NCBI GenBank assembly: GCA_031428675.1
Contig: JANOYC010000088.1
Coordinates: forward strand, 1 to 11,753
Source of the DNA: JANOYC01 sp031428675
GTDB lineage: Bacteria > Actinomycetota > Actinomycetes > Actinomycetales > Microbacteriaceae
Direction of reading: 5' to 3'
DNA: 11,753 nt
Numbering within the stretch: position 1 is the stretch's first letter; every line of letters begins with the position of its first letter. The position numbers and the translations under genes are program-made. Positions 1 to 6,986 of this stretch are shown in pieces. The notes under the pieces were generated by a model that saw nothing but the letters and a program-made list of their open reading frames with translations, was not told the DNA's origin and did no database searches.

Positions 1-270
1 GTTCGCCAGCTCGGTGTCGGCGTACTGCTGCGCGGCCATGGTCGTGGCTCCCGTGATTGCGTCGAGCGCCTGCTCTACGTGAGCTTGCGTGGTGCGCCAC
101 TCGGCCACGATGCCCTGAAAGGCGGATGCGGCACTTCCCGACCACGAACCCTCAAGCCCGGTCAATTGGGCGAGCAACCCGGCGACCTCTGCCCGGATTC
201 GCTCGGACGAAGCGCGAACCGCGGTCGTCGCGCTCAGAACAGCGTCACTGTCAACGTGGAATGTCGTCAT
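1..270 (-). CDS. WXG100-family (Esx-like) protein, C-terminus cut by window edge
   Basis: Ninety codons are visible from the ATG at 270 down to base 1 with no stop, so only the last few residues are missing (the family is usually about 95-100 aa). The central turn carries W43-S44-G45, the WxG signature, between two predicted helices (about 8-38 and 46-86), as in the EsxA/EsxB helical hairpin. Near the end Y83-x-x-x-E87 fits the YxxxD/E export signal of type VII secretion substrates. Such proteins form dimers and are exported by, or are structural parts of, an ESX/Yuk-type system. No secretion ATPase is in the window, so the partner genes, if any, lie left of base 1 or elsewhere. There is no Shine-Dalgarno; a TACCGT hexamer ends six bases before the ATG, which fixes the start and suggests a leaderless mRNA. 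The family call is firm; actual secretion is inferred. Confidence 0.85.
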   Translation of the reverse strand, partial: MTTFHVDSDAVLSATTAVRASSERIRAEVAGLLAQLTGLEGSWSGSAASAFQGIVAEWRTTQAHVEQALDAITGATTMAAQQYADTELAN

Positions 271-276
271 AGTGCG

Positions 277-282
277 ACGGTA
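277..282 (-). promoter_or_regulatory. -10 hexamer of leaderless WXG100 gene
   Basis: Read on the minus strand, TACCGT (TANNNT class) is followed by exactly six bases (CGCACT) and then the ATG at 270. Transcription would start at the A of the start codon. No convincing -35 element is seen, which is common in actinobacteria. Confidence 0.5.
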
Positions 283-334
283 CGACTCAGCCGGCCGGAG
301 CATCCGTTGTTCCCCACCAGCGCGCTGAACGCCG

Positions 335-1984
335 CTACGACTGGGGCTGTGGGGGAGAGGAGTCGGATTCCCCCTCTGGTTCCGGAGCAAGCGGCACGGT
401 GACGCGGAAGGTGGCTCCGCCGCCCGGGGTTTCGGTGACACTAACGTGCCCGTTGTGCGACGCGACGATGGATGCGACGATCGCGAGCCCGAGGCCGCTA
501 CCGCCCGTGTCGCGGTTGCGCGACGAGTCAGCGCGCCAGAATCGCTGGAAGATCTTCTCCCGGATCTGCTCAGGGATGCCCTCGCCATGGTCGATGACAT
601 CGATCGAGGCCGTGCCGCGAGACCGGTTGATCTCCACGCCGATCTCGATGGGGCTGCCGTCGGGAGTGAATCGCATGGCGTTGCCCATGAGGTTCGTGAC
701 GACCTGACGGATCTTGTTCTCGTCGGCCAGCACGATGGCGCTCGGCTCGACCGGCTTCGGTTCCGCGTGAATCGGCGACTGTGCGGTCGATGTCGGGCGG
801 AGCCGCCGCGGCCGCAAGCGCGCGAGCGTCGCACCGGCGAATGCCACGCGCCCGGCGCTCTCGACAGGCGTTTCGGTCACGACCGGAGTCGGCGCGGTGG
901 GCGTTGAAACGTCGGAGACGACGACCCGCACCGTTCGGCTGGGTGACGAGGCCATCGCATCCGAGGCCACGTCGTGCGCGATCGGCACGAGGTCGACGGG
1001 AACGAGGGTGAGGCTTCGCGCTTCGTCGAGACGGGCGAGTTCAAGGAGGTCTTCGACGAGCCCGCCCATCCGAATCGCCTCCTTCTCGATGCGCTCCATG
1101 GCCTGAGCGACATCTTCGGGTTTGGTCAGCGCGCCCATCCGATAGAGCTCGGCATAACCGCGCACCGAAACGAGAGGAGTGCGCAGCTCGTGGCTCGCGT
1201 CGCCGACGAACCGGCGCATCTGCTCGATCGTGCGCGATCGGTCGGCGAAGGCGCGGTCGATGCGGTTGAGCATCGCGTTGAGCGACCGGTTGAGGCGCCC
1301 GACCTCAGTGTTGGGGGGCGCACCGCCGAGCCGCTGGCTGAAATCACCGCCAGCGAATCGGGCGGCGGTGTCTTCGACCTCGCGCAACGGGGCGAAGGTG
1401 CTCGTGACGAGCACGCGAGTGAGCGCGGCGCCGAGAATCACGACGAGAAGTCCGAAGCCCAAGAAGATCGAGCCGAAGCCCGAGATGATTCCATTGGTGG
1501 CGCGAAGATTCAGCCCGATGAGGAGCGTCGCCTGTTGGCCGGTGTCCTCGACACTCACGGGAAATGCGATCACCCGCCACTGCGTCGTGCGGGTCGCGTT
1601 GCTGAGGGTGAGCGCACCCTCTTTCTCCGAGACATAGCTGAGCGTGAGGTGTGACACCACGGGTGCAAGATCCGACTCGCTCTCTGCGAGGTTGTCGCTG
1701 ATGAGAGAACCGTGCGCACTCACCGCGGCGAGGTAGAACACACGCGGTTGCGATGCCTCGTCGGAGGTGATCGGATTCGCAGTCTGCAAGTTGATCGGTC
1801 TGGGCAGCGCAGACCACGCTTCTCGAATCTGCCGGTCGACGTCTTCGAGGAGGAAGTTGCGCAACACGGTCATCGTGCCAGTGCCGACAACGATGAGTCC
1901 CGATGCGACCACGAGCACTGTTACCCCGGTGATTTTGGTGCGGAGCGAAATCCCGTTCCACCACCGGATGAGAGCCTCGTGCAT
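335..1984 (-). CDS. Membrane sensor histidine kinase (HAMP-HisKA-HATPase_c)
   Basis: A 549-aa two-component sensor that autophosphorylates on histidine and passes the phosphate to the response regulator encoded 12 bp upstream. Order of parts: short cytoplasmic N-terminus, membrane helix about 16-40, extracytoplasmic sensor loop about 41-165, second helix about 168-192, HAMP about 190-245, HisKA with the phospho-acceptor in SHELRTP (H265), N-box N431-N435, G1 box DHGEGIP (465-471), F box around FQRFWR (479-484) and G2 box GGSGLGLAI (494-502). An unusual Pro/Thr/Arg-rich insert of about 50 residues (about 360-412) separates the start of the ATP-binding domain from its N-box. The tail after 531 is Pro/Glu/Ser-rich. 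The gene sits in the OmpR-type operon order regulator then kinase. No Shine-Dalgarno precedes the ATG, so it probably depends on translation from the upstream gene. The signal sensed cannot be told from sequence. Confidence 0.95.
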   Translation of the reverse strand: MHEALIRWWNGISLRTKITGVTVLVVASGLIVVGTGTMTVLRNFLLEDVDRQIREAWSALPRPINLQTANPITSDEASQPRVFYLAAVSAHGSLISDNLAESESDLAPVVSHLTLSYVSEKEGALTLSNATRTTQWRVIAFPVSVEDTGQQATLLIGLNLRATNGIISGFGSIFLGFGLLVVILGAALTRVLVTSTFAPLREVEDTAARFAGGDFSQRLGGAPPNTEVGRLNRSLNAMLNRIDRAFADRSRTIEQMRRFVGDASHELRTPLVSVRGYAELYRMGALTKPEDVAQAMERIEKEAIRMGGLVEDLLELARLDEARSLTLVPVDLVPIAHDVASDAMASSPSRTVRVVVSDVSTPTAPTPVVTETPVESAGRVAFAGATLARLRPRRLRPTSTAQSPIHAEPKPVEPSAIVLADENKIRQVVTNLMGNAMRFTPDGSPIEIGVEINRSRGTASIDVIDHGEGIPEQIREKIFQRFWRADSSRNRDTGGSGLGLAIVASIVASHNGHVSVTETPGGGATFRVTVPLAPEPEGESDSSPPQPQS

Positions 1985-1996
1985 CAGAGGGAAAGG

Positions 1997-2689
1997 TTAG
2001 CTCTTTGCAGCCTTCAGCATGTAACCGAATCCACGCTTGGTTTGGATGAGCGACTCACTCGAGTAGAGGTCGAGCTTGCGCCGAAGGTAGGAAATGTAGC
2101 TTTCAACGATGCCGGCGTCGCCGTTGAAGTCGTACTCCCAGACGTGGTCGAGGATCTGTGCTTTCGAGAGCACGCGGTTGGGATTGAGCATCAGGTAGCG
2201 CAGGAGCTTGAATTCGGTGGGGCTCAACTCGACCTGCTGGGAGCCGACGGTCACTTCGTGGGTGTCCTGATCCATGGTCAGTTCGCCTGCACGGATGATG
2301 GCTTCCTCATCGTCGTGCATTGTGCGACGGAGGATTGCTTTGATGCGCGCGACAATCTCATCGAGGCTGAAGGGCTTGGTGACGTAATCGTCGCCGCCGA
2401 CGGTGAGGCCCATGATCTTGTCCTCCGTGTCGTCTTTCGCGGTGAGGAAGAGGATGGGGGCGGTATACCCGGAGGTGCGGAGTCGCTTCGTGACACTGAA
2501 GCCGTTCATGTCGGGCAGCATGACGTCGAGCACGATCAGATCAGGTTCTTCGTCGAGCACGGCGGAGATTGCCTGGGCGCCATTGCTGACTGCACGGACC
2601 GCGAATCCAGCGAAGCGCAGACTAGTGGTGAGTAGATCGCGGATGTTGGGTTCGTCATCCACGACAAGAATCTTGGGACCATCGCTCAT
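1997..2689 (-). CDS. OmpR/PhoB-family response regulator
   Basis: A 230-aa DNA-binding response regulator, partner of the kinase immediately downstream. The receiver domain (about 5-120) has the acidic pair D11-D12, the phospho-acceptor D55 in VLDVMLP, T83 and K105 in the TKPF motif. A winged-helix C-terminal domain (about 130-228) follows, with the typical LSPTEFKLLRYL segment, the recognition-helix region VVESYISYLRRKL-like (here IVESYISYLRRKL) and the RGFGYML wing near the end. The receiver resembles the TrcR/TcrA-like branch of actinobacterial regulators, judged by eye, so no symbol is given. The ATG at 2689 is chosen because the receiver begins at once (KILVVDDEPNIRDLL) and a -10-like GATACT ends six bases upstream; frames further upstream run into the repeat region and look non-coding. 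It is the first gene of a two-gene operon with the kinase. Confidence 0.95.
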   Translation of the reverse strand: MSDGPKILVVDDEPNIRDLLTTSLRFAGFAVRAVSNGAQAISAVLDEEPDLIVLDVMLPDMNGFSVTKRLRTSGYTAPILFLTAKDDTEDKIMGLTVGGDDYVTKPFSLDEIVARIKAILRRTMHDDEEAIIRAGELTMDQDTHEVTVGSQQVELSPTEFKLLRYLMLNPNRVLSKAQILDHVWEYDFNGDAGIVESYISYLRRKLDLYSSESLIQTKRGFGYMLKAAKS

Positions 2690-2695
2690 GCGAAC

Positions 2696-2701
2696 AGTAT
2701 C
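2696..2701 (-). promoter_or_regulatory. -10 hexamer of leaderless response-regulator operon
   Basis: On the minus strand GATACT (four of six matches to TATAAT) is followed by six bases (GTTCGC) and the ATG at 2689. No Shine-Dalgarno is present. TACTGT two bases downstream is an alternative hexamer but is too close to the ATG. Confidence 0.4.
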
Positions 2702-2812
2702 TGCGCGTTGGCTGGAAGGTTTCTGGGAGCCAGCCGCATCCACACGTCGCCCGTCGTACGGCGCGCCCGCTGCGGTCCGCCGCCGCCCCTGCGCCCGCAT
2801 TGTGGCCGGCCC

Positions 2813-2890
2813 CGCCCCACGCGTTGCGCGCCGACGTCGCCTCGCCCCACGCGTTGCGCGCCGACGTCGCCTCGCCCCACGCGTTGCGCG
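2813..2890. repeat. 30-bp tandem direct repeat, 2.6 copies
   Basis: Two perfect 30-bp copies (2813-2842 and 2843-2872) are followed by the first 18 bp of a third (2873-2890). Each copy holds ACGCGTTGCGCGCCGACGTC, so it is rich in CpG and self-complementary stretches. The unit is 30 bp, the copies are directly abutting and there is no spacer, so it is not a CRISPR. The third copy breaks exactly where the inverted-repeat element begins. Confidence 0.9.
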
Positions 2891-2970
2891 AAATTCAGGC
2901 AGCAAGGCACGACACTCCGGCGGGGACGGGCAACACGCCGCATAGTTTGCCGCCGTGCCTGAATTTCGCG
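2887..2970. repeat. 84-bp element with perfect 15-bp terminal inverted repeats
   Basis: CGCGAAATTCAGGCA at 2887-2901 is perfectly inverted at 2956-2970, leaving a 54-bp centre. Inside, on the minus strand, CGGCGG next to one arm can pair with CCGCCG, and GGCAA with TTGCC, so a branched cruciform or RNA fold is possible. A second alternative pairing (AGGCACG at 2905-2911 with CGTGCCT at 2954-2960) overlaps the arm. The AT-richer GAAATTC arms stand out from the GC-rich surroundings. It could be a REP- or MITE-like element, or serve as terminator of the XPB transcript. It carries no open frame for a transposase. Confidence 0.8.
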
Positions 2971-3020
2971 GAGGGGTGCGAGCGCGACGCCGCCGCAGGG
3001 TGCGCGTGCGCCGCGGAGCG

Positions 3021-4679
3021 CTAGGCCGGCGCGGCGTCGAGCGCGTGTGCGTCGAGGATCGTGTAGCTGTAGCCCTGTTCGGCCAGGAAGCGCTGGCGGT
3101 TCTGTGCGAAGTCCTGATCGACCGTGTCACGCGCGACGAGCGTGTAGAAACTCGCCGTAAGGCCACTCTCCTTCGGCCGCAACAGTCGGCCAAGCCGTTG
3201 CGCCTCCTCCTGCCGCGAACCGAACGACCCGGACACCTGAATGGCCACGGATGCCTCGGGCAAGTCGATGCTGAAATTGGCAACCTTCGAGACCACGAGC
3301 ACCTTCGTCACCCCGTCGCGAAACTCCTGAAAAAGTCTCTCGCGGTCGGGAATGGGCGTCGCCCCCGTGATCTGAGGAGCCCCGAGCGACTCGGCGAGCA
3401 CATCGAGCTGATCGAGGTACTGCCCGATTACGAGTATGCGTTCGCCGGCATGCTTCTCGACCAGGCTGCGCACCGTGCGGATCTTCTCAGGGGCGGTCGC
3501 CGCGATGCGGTAGCGCTCGTCATCTGCCGATGCCGCATACGCGAGCCGGTCGCCCTGTGGCAGATCGATCCGCACTTCGTAACAGGCGGCCGGGGAGATG
3601 AAGCCCTGCGCCTCGATCTCCTTCCACGGCGCATCGAAGCGCTTGGGGCCGATGAGGGTGAAGACGTCGCCTTCGCGGCCATCTTCTCGAACCAGGGTTG
3701 CCGTGAGTCCGAGCCTTCGCCTGGCCTGCAATTCGGCGGTGAGTTTGAACACGGGTGCTGGCAGCAGGTGCACTTCGTCGTAGATCACGAGCCCCCAGTC
3801 GAGCGCATCGAGGAGGGCGAGGTGCGAGTACTCGCCGCCTCGGCGAGCGGTGAGGATCTGATAGGTCGCGATGGTGACCGGCTTGATCTCCTTGACCTGA
3901 CCGGAGTACTCGCCGATCTCGTCTTCGGTGAGAGTCGTGCGTTTGAGCAGCTCACTTCGCCACTGGCGAGCCGACACCGTGTTGGTGACCAGGATGAGCG
4001 TGGTGGTTTTCGCCGTCGCCATCGCGCCCGCTCCGACCAGAGTCTTGCCGGCACCGCAGGGGAGCACGACTACTCCGGAACCTCCCTCGAAGAAGTTCGA
4101 GACAGCTTTGTTCTGGTAGTCGCGCAGGGCCCACCCGGTCTCGTTGAGGCCGATGTCGTGCGGAGTTCCCGGCGTGTATCCAGCGAGATCTTCGGCAGGC
4201 CAGCCGAGGCTCAGCAGCGCTTGCTTTATCTCGCCGCGAGCCCACGGCTGCAGAACCACCGTGGTGGGAGTGCGCCGTTCGAACAGCAGGTTCGCCACGC
4301 GTTTGTTGCGTCCGATCTCGGCGAGGACGGCCGGCTCCGAGGCAGTGAGCGTGAGCACCCCGTCGTCGTCCCGCTTGATGACGAGTCGGCCGTAGCGAGC
4401 GACGGTCTCGGTGATATCGACGGAGACACTCTGTGGGATCGGAAACTTCGAGTACCTCTCGAGCGTTGCCAGCATGTCCTCGGCGGTGTGACCGGCGGCG
4501 CGAGCGTTCCACAGACCGAGGCGCGTGATGCGATAGGTGTGGATGTGTTCCGGCGCCCGCTCGAGTTCCGCAAAAATGCCGAGATCGTGGCGCGCATCCT
4601 CGGCCTTGGGGTGGGCGACCTCCAGCAACACCGTGCGATCGCTCTGAACGATGAGGGGCCCGGGCTCCGAAATCACCAC
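3021..4679 (-). CDS. XPB/Rad25 (ERCC3)-type DNA helicase
   Basis: A 552-aa superfamily 2 DNA translocase of the bacterial XPB group, known from the mycobacterial enzyme as an ATP-dependent 3'-5' helicase with a presumed role in DNA repair. The N-terminal part (about 1-175) resembles the helicase-associated/damage-recognition region. Core motifs are Q-like LRDYQ (185-189), Walker A CGAGKT (208-213), DEVH box (301-304), GLTAT (324-328), the RED triplet R331-E332-D333 typical of XPB, and motif VI QRLGR (494-498), followed by FYTLV. Length fits the family. The next gene upstream on the same strand encodes a helicase-associated protein, 82 bp away, so they are probably co-expressed. The start is GTG at 4679; a TAGTCT hexamer ends six bases before a second GTG at 4676, so if the mRNA is leaderless the protein would start one codon later. 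Damage specificity in vivo is not known from sequence. Confidence 0.95.
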   Translation of the reverse strand: MVISEPGPLIVQSDRTVLLEVAHPKAEDARHDLGIFAELERAPEHIHTYRITRLGLWNARAAGHTAEDMLATLERYSKFPIPQSVSVDITETVARYGRLVIKRDDDGVLTLTASEPAVLAEIGRNKRVANLLFERRTPTTVVLQPWARGEIKQALLSLGWPAEDLAGYTPGTPHDIGLNETGWALRDYQNKAVSNFFEGGSGVVVLPCGAGKTLVGAGAMATAKTTTLILVTNTVSARQWRSELLKRTTLTEDEIGEYSGQVKEIKPVTIATYQILTARRGGEYSHLALLDALDWGLVIYDEVHLLPAPVFKLTAELQARRRLGLTATLVREDGREGDVFTLIGPKRFDAPWKEIEAQGFISPAACYEVRIDLPQGDRLAYAASADDERYRIAATAPEKIRTVRSLVEKHAGERILVIGQYLDQLDVLAESLGAPQITGATPIPDRERLFQEFRDGVTKVLVVSKVANFSIDLPEASVAIQVSGSFGSRQEEAQRLGRLLRPKESGLTASFYTLVARDTVDQDFAQNRQRFLAEQGYSYTILDAHALDAAPA

Positions 4680-4682
4680 CCC

Positions 4683-4688
4683 AGACTA
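4683..4688 (-). promoter_or_regulatory. Possible -10 hexamer for XPB helicase gene
   Basis: On the minus strand TAGTCT (TANNNT) is followed by six bases and the GTG at 4676, the second codon of the longest reading. It would give the helicase its own leaderless transcript in addition to read-through from the upstream gene. Confidence 0.35.
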
Positions 4689-4717
4689 AGCCAGCCGGGT
4701 GAGAGGTCGTCGGGTTC

Positions 4718-4775
4718 GACCCGGATGCGCGGCTACAACGCGGCGAGACCCGGATGCGCGGCTACAGCGCGGCGA
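4718..4775. repeat. 29-bp tandem duplication spanning a gene end
   Basis: Two 29-bp units (4718-4746 and 4747-4775) differ at one base (A at 4738, G at 4767). The second unit contains the last codons and the TAG stop of the helicase-associated gene (stop at 4762-4764), so the first unit is a non-coding copy of that gene's 3' end. A degraded similarity continues for a few bases past 4775. It looks like slippage or unequal recombination. Confidence 0.85.
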
Positions 4776-6642
4776 GACCGGTGATGCGCGACAACGGCAG
4801 CGTGCGCTCGAGGTCTGCGCGCCGGTCGCGGGCGCGGAGTCGGCCGGCGGCGATGCTCGTGGGCTCGAGGAGATATTCGACGCTGAGCCCGTCGGCGAGT
4901 TCGACCGTGACGCGCACCGCGAATTTACCGCGAATGGCCGCCTCGAGTTGTCGGGTGAGCCAGACCCCGAGTTCGGAGGCGTCGTCGGGTGCGCTTGCGC
5001 GAAGTCGTTCCGCGAGGTCGCTACCGCTCGAGTCGAGGTGACCGGCGACCGGGCTGGTGGTGTGCTGGCGTTCGATGTGCTCCACTGATCCGTCGGCGGC
5101 TTCGGCCGCCACCGGGTAGCGCGCCTGGGCGAGTGCCCAAAACACCGCCTCTCGCGTCGCGCGGCTCAGTAGGCGGTTTCCCCGACGCTGAAATCCGAGC
5201 GAGGAAAGGCTGTGGTCGATGAGGATCGTGCCGAGAAGGTGCGGATCGATCGAACGCACGTAACTGCGCGCTCCGGTTGCGCCCGGGTCACCGCCCGCGA
5301 TGTGACCCACACGCACCGATCCGTGTCGTGCGGACGTATCGGTGATCAGGTAATCGAGCGGTTGCGGGATGCCGGTGAGAGCGATCTCGCTGAAGAACTC
5401 GCGAATGCTCTCTGGGGTTTCTCCCGCGGCGAGTGCGCGCGTGAGGCTGGCTGCCGACACGCGGTAGTGCGAGGCGAGACTGCGGCCTTCCACATCGGCG
5501 ATGCCGCGTAGGCGTTCGTCGATCGCCGCGGCGAGCGGGCCCGGTGCGACGACCGACAGGTCGTGCTGGAAATACACGTGGTGCACTTCGGTCGGAAACA
5601 GATCGGCGATCGTGCTGACCGCGCGTGCGGTGTCGCCTCCCAGCAGGGCGACCCCGGGCGAGGTGGGCAGAGCCTTCGCAGTGATTCCCAAGAGTTCGGC
5701 GTGGTGCGTGTACTGCCGGATGCGTGCACGCATCCGCTGCCCGCCCGCCGGAAACAGCCACTCGAGATACGCATCGAGTTGGTCGCCCCACGCGGCGTGC
5801 GCCCGGCTGGCGAGAAGCGAGCGGATGTCGGACGGCAGCCGATCGATCCACGCGCCGGCGAGCACGCCCCAGCGCCCGCTCGCGGGCAGACCGAGCCAGG
5901 CGTGCGCGTCGGTCGTGGGTAACCAGCGCGACGCGTCGGGCGCGACGAGCGCCGCGCGGGCGGCGATGGCGACAATGTCGGCGACGTCGTCGAGCTCTGT
6001 TGCGGTGGCTTGCGCCAGCCGACGGAGGTCGGGGAGAGCGATACCGCCGCGGGAGAGCAGCCGAGCGGGTTCCCGTTGGAGGGCGCTCACGAGTTCAGTC
6101 ACGGCTGTCGTTGCCGCGAAAGCACGCTCGGCTGCACCGCGATCGATGAACCGAGGATCGACGTTGTCGACGGCGGCGAGCGTGGGCGGCGGGGGTGCGG
6201 TCACGAGCTCCCGCAGACCGAGTATGCCCTCGGCCGGCCAATCGGTGATCACATCCCCCACGACCGGCCAGATAGTGACGGCTCCGCTGTCGTCGGATTC
6301 GCCGAGTCCCAGGCGAACGGCTTCCGTAAGGCGCCGCGCCACCAGTTCCGGTGTGGTCATGTCGTCGTGCGCATCGAGCGCCACGAGCCAGTCGACCGTT
6401 GTCGACGGAGTTGCCGTGCCCAGGTCTGCGGCGACGGCGATGACCGCGATCGCCGATCGCTCGAGTTTGGCCACCGCATCCTGAATCGAATGCGGGTCGA
6501 GAAGCGCCTCGGCGAGGTCGATGTAGTCAGATATGCCGGTCGACCGGATGTCACGAGCGTCGACAAGGTGGGCCAGCTCGGTGGGCGCGAGCGAGCGCAA
6601 GTGCGCAGCGAGGCGCAGAGCGGAACCCCTAGCTTCGTGCAT
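4762..6642 (-). CDS. Helicase-associated (XPB/Ssl2-like, Helicase_C_3) domain protein
   Basis: A 626-aa protein of the actinobacterial family found next to XPB helicase genes. No Walker A or DExH motif is present, so it is not itself a helicase. The N-terminus (10-30, LRSLAPTELAHLVDARDI) and a mid-section around AWLGLPASGRWGVLAGAWI (248-266) are predicted helical. The segment about 352-450, including YFQHDLSVVAPGPL (357-370) and PLDYLITD (428-435), matches what I know of the XPB/Ssl2-like N-terminal domain (Helicase_C_3). The last 55 residues (572-626; GKFAVRVTVELADG, YLLEPTSI, LPLSRI) look like a WYL-type beta fold, a ligand- or nucleic-acid-sensing module. The start ATG overlaps the upstream membrane-protein gene by 14 bp, indicating translational coupling; XPB follows 82 bp downstream. 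A role as XPB regulator or loader is inferred. Confidence 0.85.
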   Translation of the reverse strand: MHEARGSALRLAAHLRSLAPTELAHLVDARDIRSTGISDYIDLAEALLDPHSIQDAVAKLERSAIAVIAVAADLGTATPSTTVDWLVALDAHDDMTTPELVARRLTEAVRLGLGESDDSGAVTIWPVVGDVITDWPAEGILGLRELVTAPPPPTLAAVDNVDPRFIDRGAAERAFAATTAVTELVSALQREPARLLSRGGIALPDLRRLAQATATELDDVADIVAIAARAALVAPDASRWLPTTDAHAWLGLPASGRWGVLAGAWIDRLPSDIRSLLASRAHAAWGDQLDAYLEWLFPAGGQRMRARIRQYTHHAELLGITAKALPTSPGVALLGGDTARAVSTIADLFPTEVHHVYFQHDLSVVAPGPLAAAIDERLRGIADVEGRSLASHYRVSAASLTRALAAGETPESIREFFSEIALTGIPQPLDYLITDTSARHGSVRVGHIAGGDPGATGARSYVRSIDPHLLGTILIDHSLSSLGFQRRGNRLLSRATREAVFWALAQARYPVAAEAADGSVEHIERQHTTSPVAGHLDSSGSDLAERLRASAPDDASELGVWLTRQLEAAIRGKFAVRVTVELADGLSVEYLLEPTSIAAGRLRARDRRADLERTLPLSRITGLAAL

Positions 6643-6907
6643 CCTTCGCCGCTCTGGATCGTGAGATCGCTGTGACGACGAGGAGCGCGACCATTAGAAG
6701 AAAGCCGATGATGAGCCCAGGAAAGGGGAGCACGATCACGAACGGCCAGATGCCTTTGCTGAAGCCGTCGTTCTCTCCGGCGCCAGCAGCGGAGCCGATG
6801 AGGATTGCCGCCATGCACACCACGGAGACGAGAAAAATTGCGCCGATCATAAACGCGAGGGTGCGTTGCAGTCGGCTGATGGGCGCGGGAGGAGTCGGGG
6901 CAGGCAC
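6629..6907 (-). CDS. Small two-helix membrane protein of unknown function
   Basis: A 92-aa protein with a Pro/Ala-rich N-terminus (MPAPTPPAPI), two hydrophobic helices (about 17-40 and 53-82) joined by a short polar Gly/Asp/Asn loop, and a basic C-terminal end (SRSRAAKDARS) that should lie in the cytoplasm. I do not recognise a named family. Its stop overlaps the start of the helicase-associated gene by 14 bp, so it heads the XPB operon and is probably co-translated. The start is GTG at 6907: the hydrophobic frame needs it, and a TATTCT hexamer ends exactly six bases upstream, indicating a leaderless mRNA. An ATG at 6911 is in another frame. Why a membrane protein leads a helicase cluster is not evident from sequence; it might be only transcriptionally linked. 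Confidence 0.75.
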   Translation of the reverse strand: MPAPTPPAPISRLQRTLAFMIGAIFLVSVVCMAAILIGSAAGAGENDGFSKGIWPFVIVLPFPGLIIGFLLMVALLVVTAISRSRAAKDARS

Positions 6908-6913
6908 GCATTA

Positions 6914-6919
6914 AGAATA
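6914..6919 (-). promoter_or_regulatory. -10 hexamer of leaderless membrane-protein/helicase operon
   Basis: On the minus strand TATTCT (TANNNT) is followed by six bases (TAATGC) and the GTG at 6907. No Shine-Dalgarno is present. It lies back to back with the cold shock promoter. Confidence 0.5.
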
Positions 6920-6938
6920 AGGGGCGCTCGCGACCCCG

Positions 6939-6944
6939 TATCCT
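6939..6944 (+). promoter_or_regulatory. -10 hexamer of cold shock gene
   Basis: TATCCT (TANNNT) lies 42 bp before the ATG at 6987 and would start transcription near 6951, giving a leader of about 36 bases with the Shine-Dalgarno AGAGAGG at 6973-6979. No -35 match is obvious. The 79-bp gap serves two divergent promoters. Confidence 0.4.
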
Positions 6945-6986
6945 TGAAAGGCACAGTGATCGGCACCGTGTGAGAGAGGTATCGCA

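Larger units (their letters stand above)
2690..3020. other. Repeat-rich intergenic region between XPB helicase and response regulator
   Basis: This 331-bp gap has no gene that I can support. It lies after the helicase stop and ahead of the response-regulator start, both on the minus strand, so it should hold the helicase terminator and the regulator promoter. It contains a 30-bp tandem repeat (2813-2890) and an 84-bp element with 15-bp inverted ends (2887-2970), flanked by very GC-rich sequence (2971-3020). No helicase terminator with a T-tract is visible. Short open frames across it change composition at each repeat and match nothing known. Confidence 0.7.

Noticed and set aside
57..402. Short + strand frames opposite the WXG100 gene and the kinase end
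   Set aside because: Arg/Pro-rich shadows without motifs; the minus strand has recognisable proteins.
2813..2890. CRISPR array
   Set aside because: The copies abut directly with no spacers and there are no cas genes.
2955..4784. A 609-codon open frame on the + strand opposite the XPB gene
   Set aside because: It is the antisense shadow of a high-GC gene; its translation is rich in Arg, Glu and Asp without any domain, while the minus strand has every XPB helicase motif.
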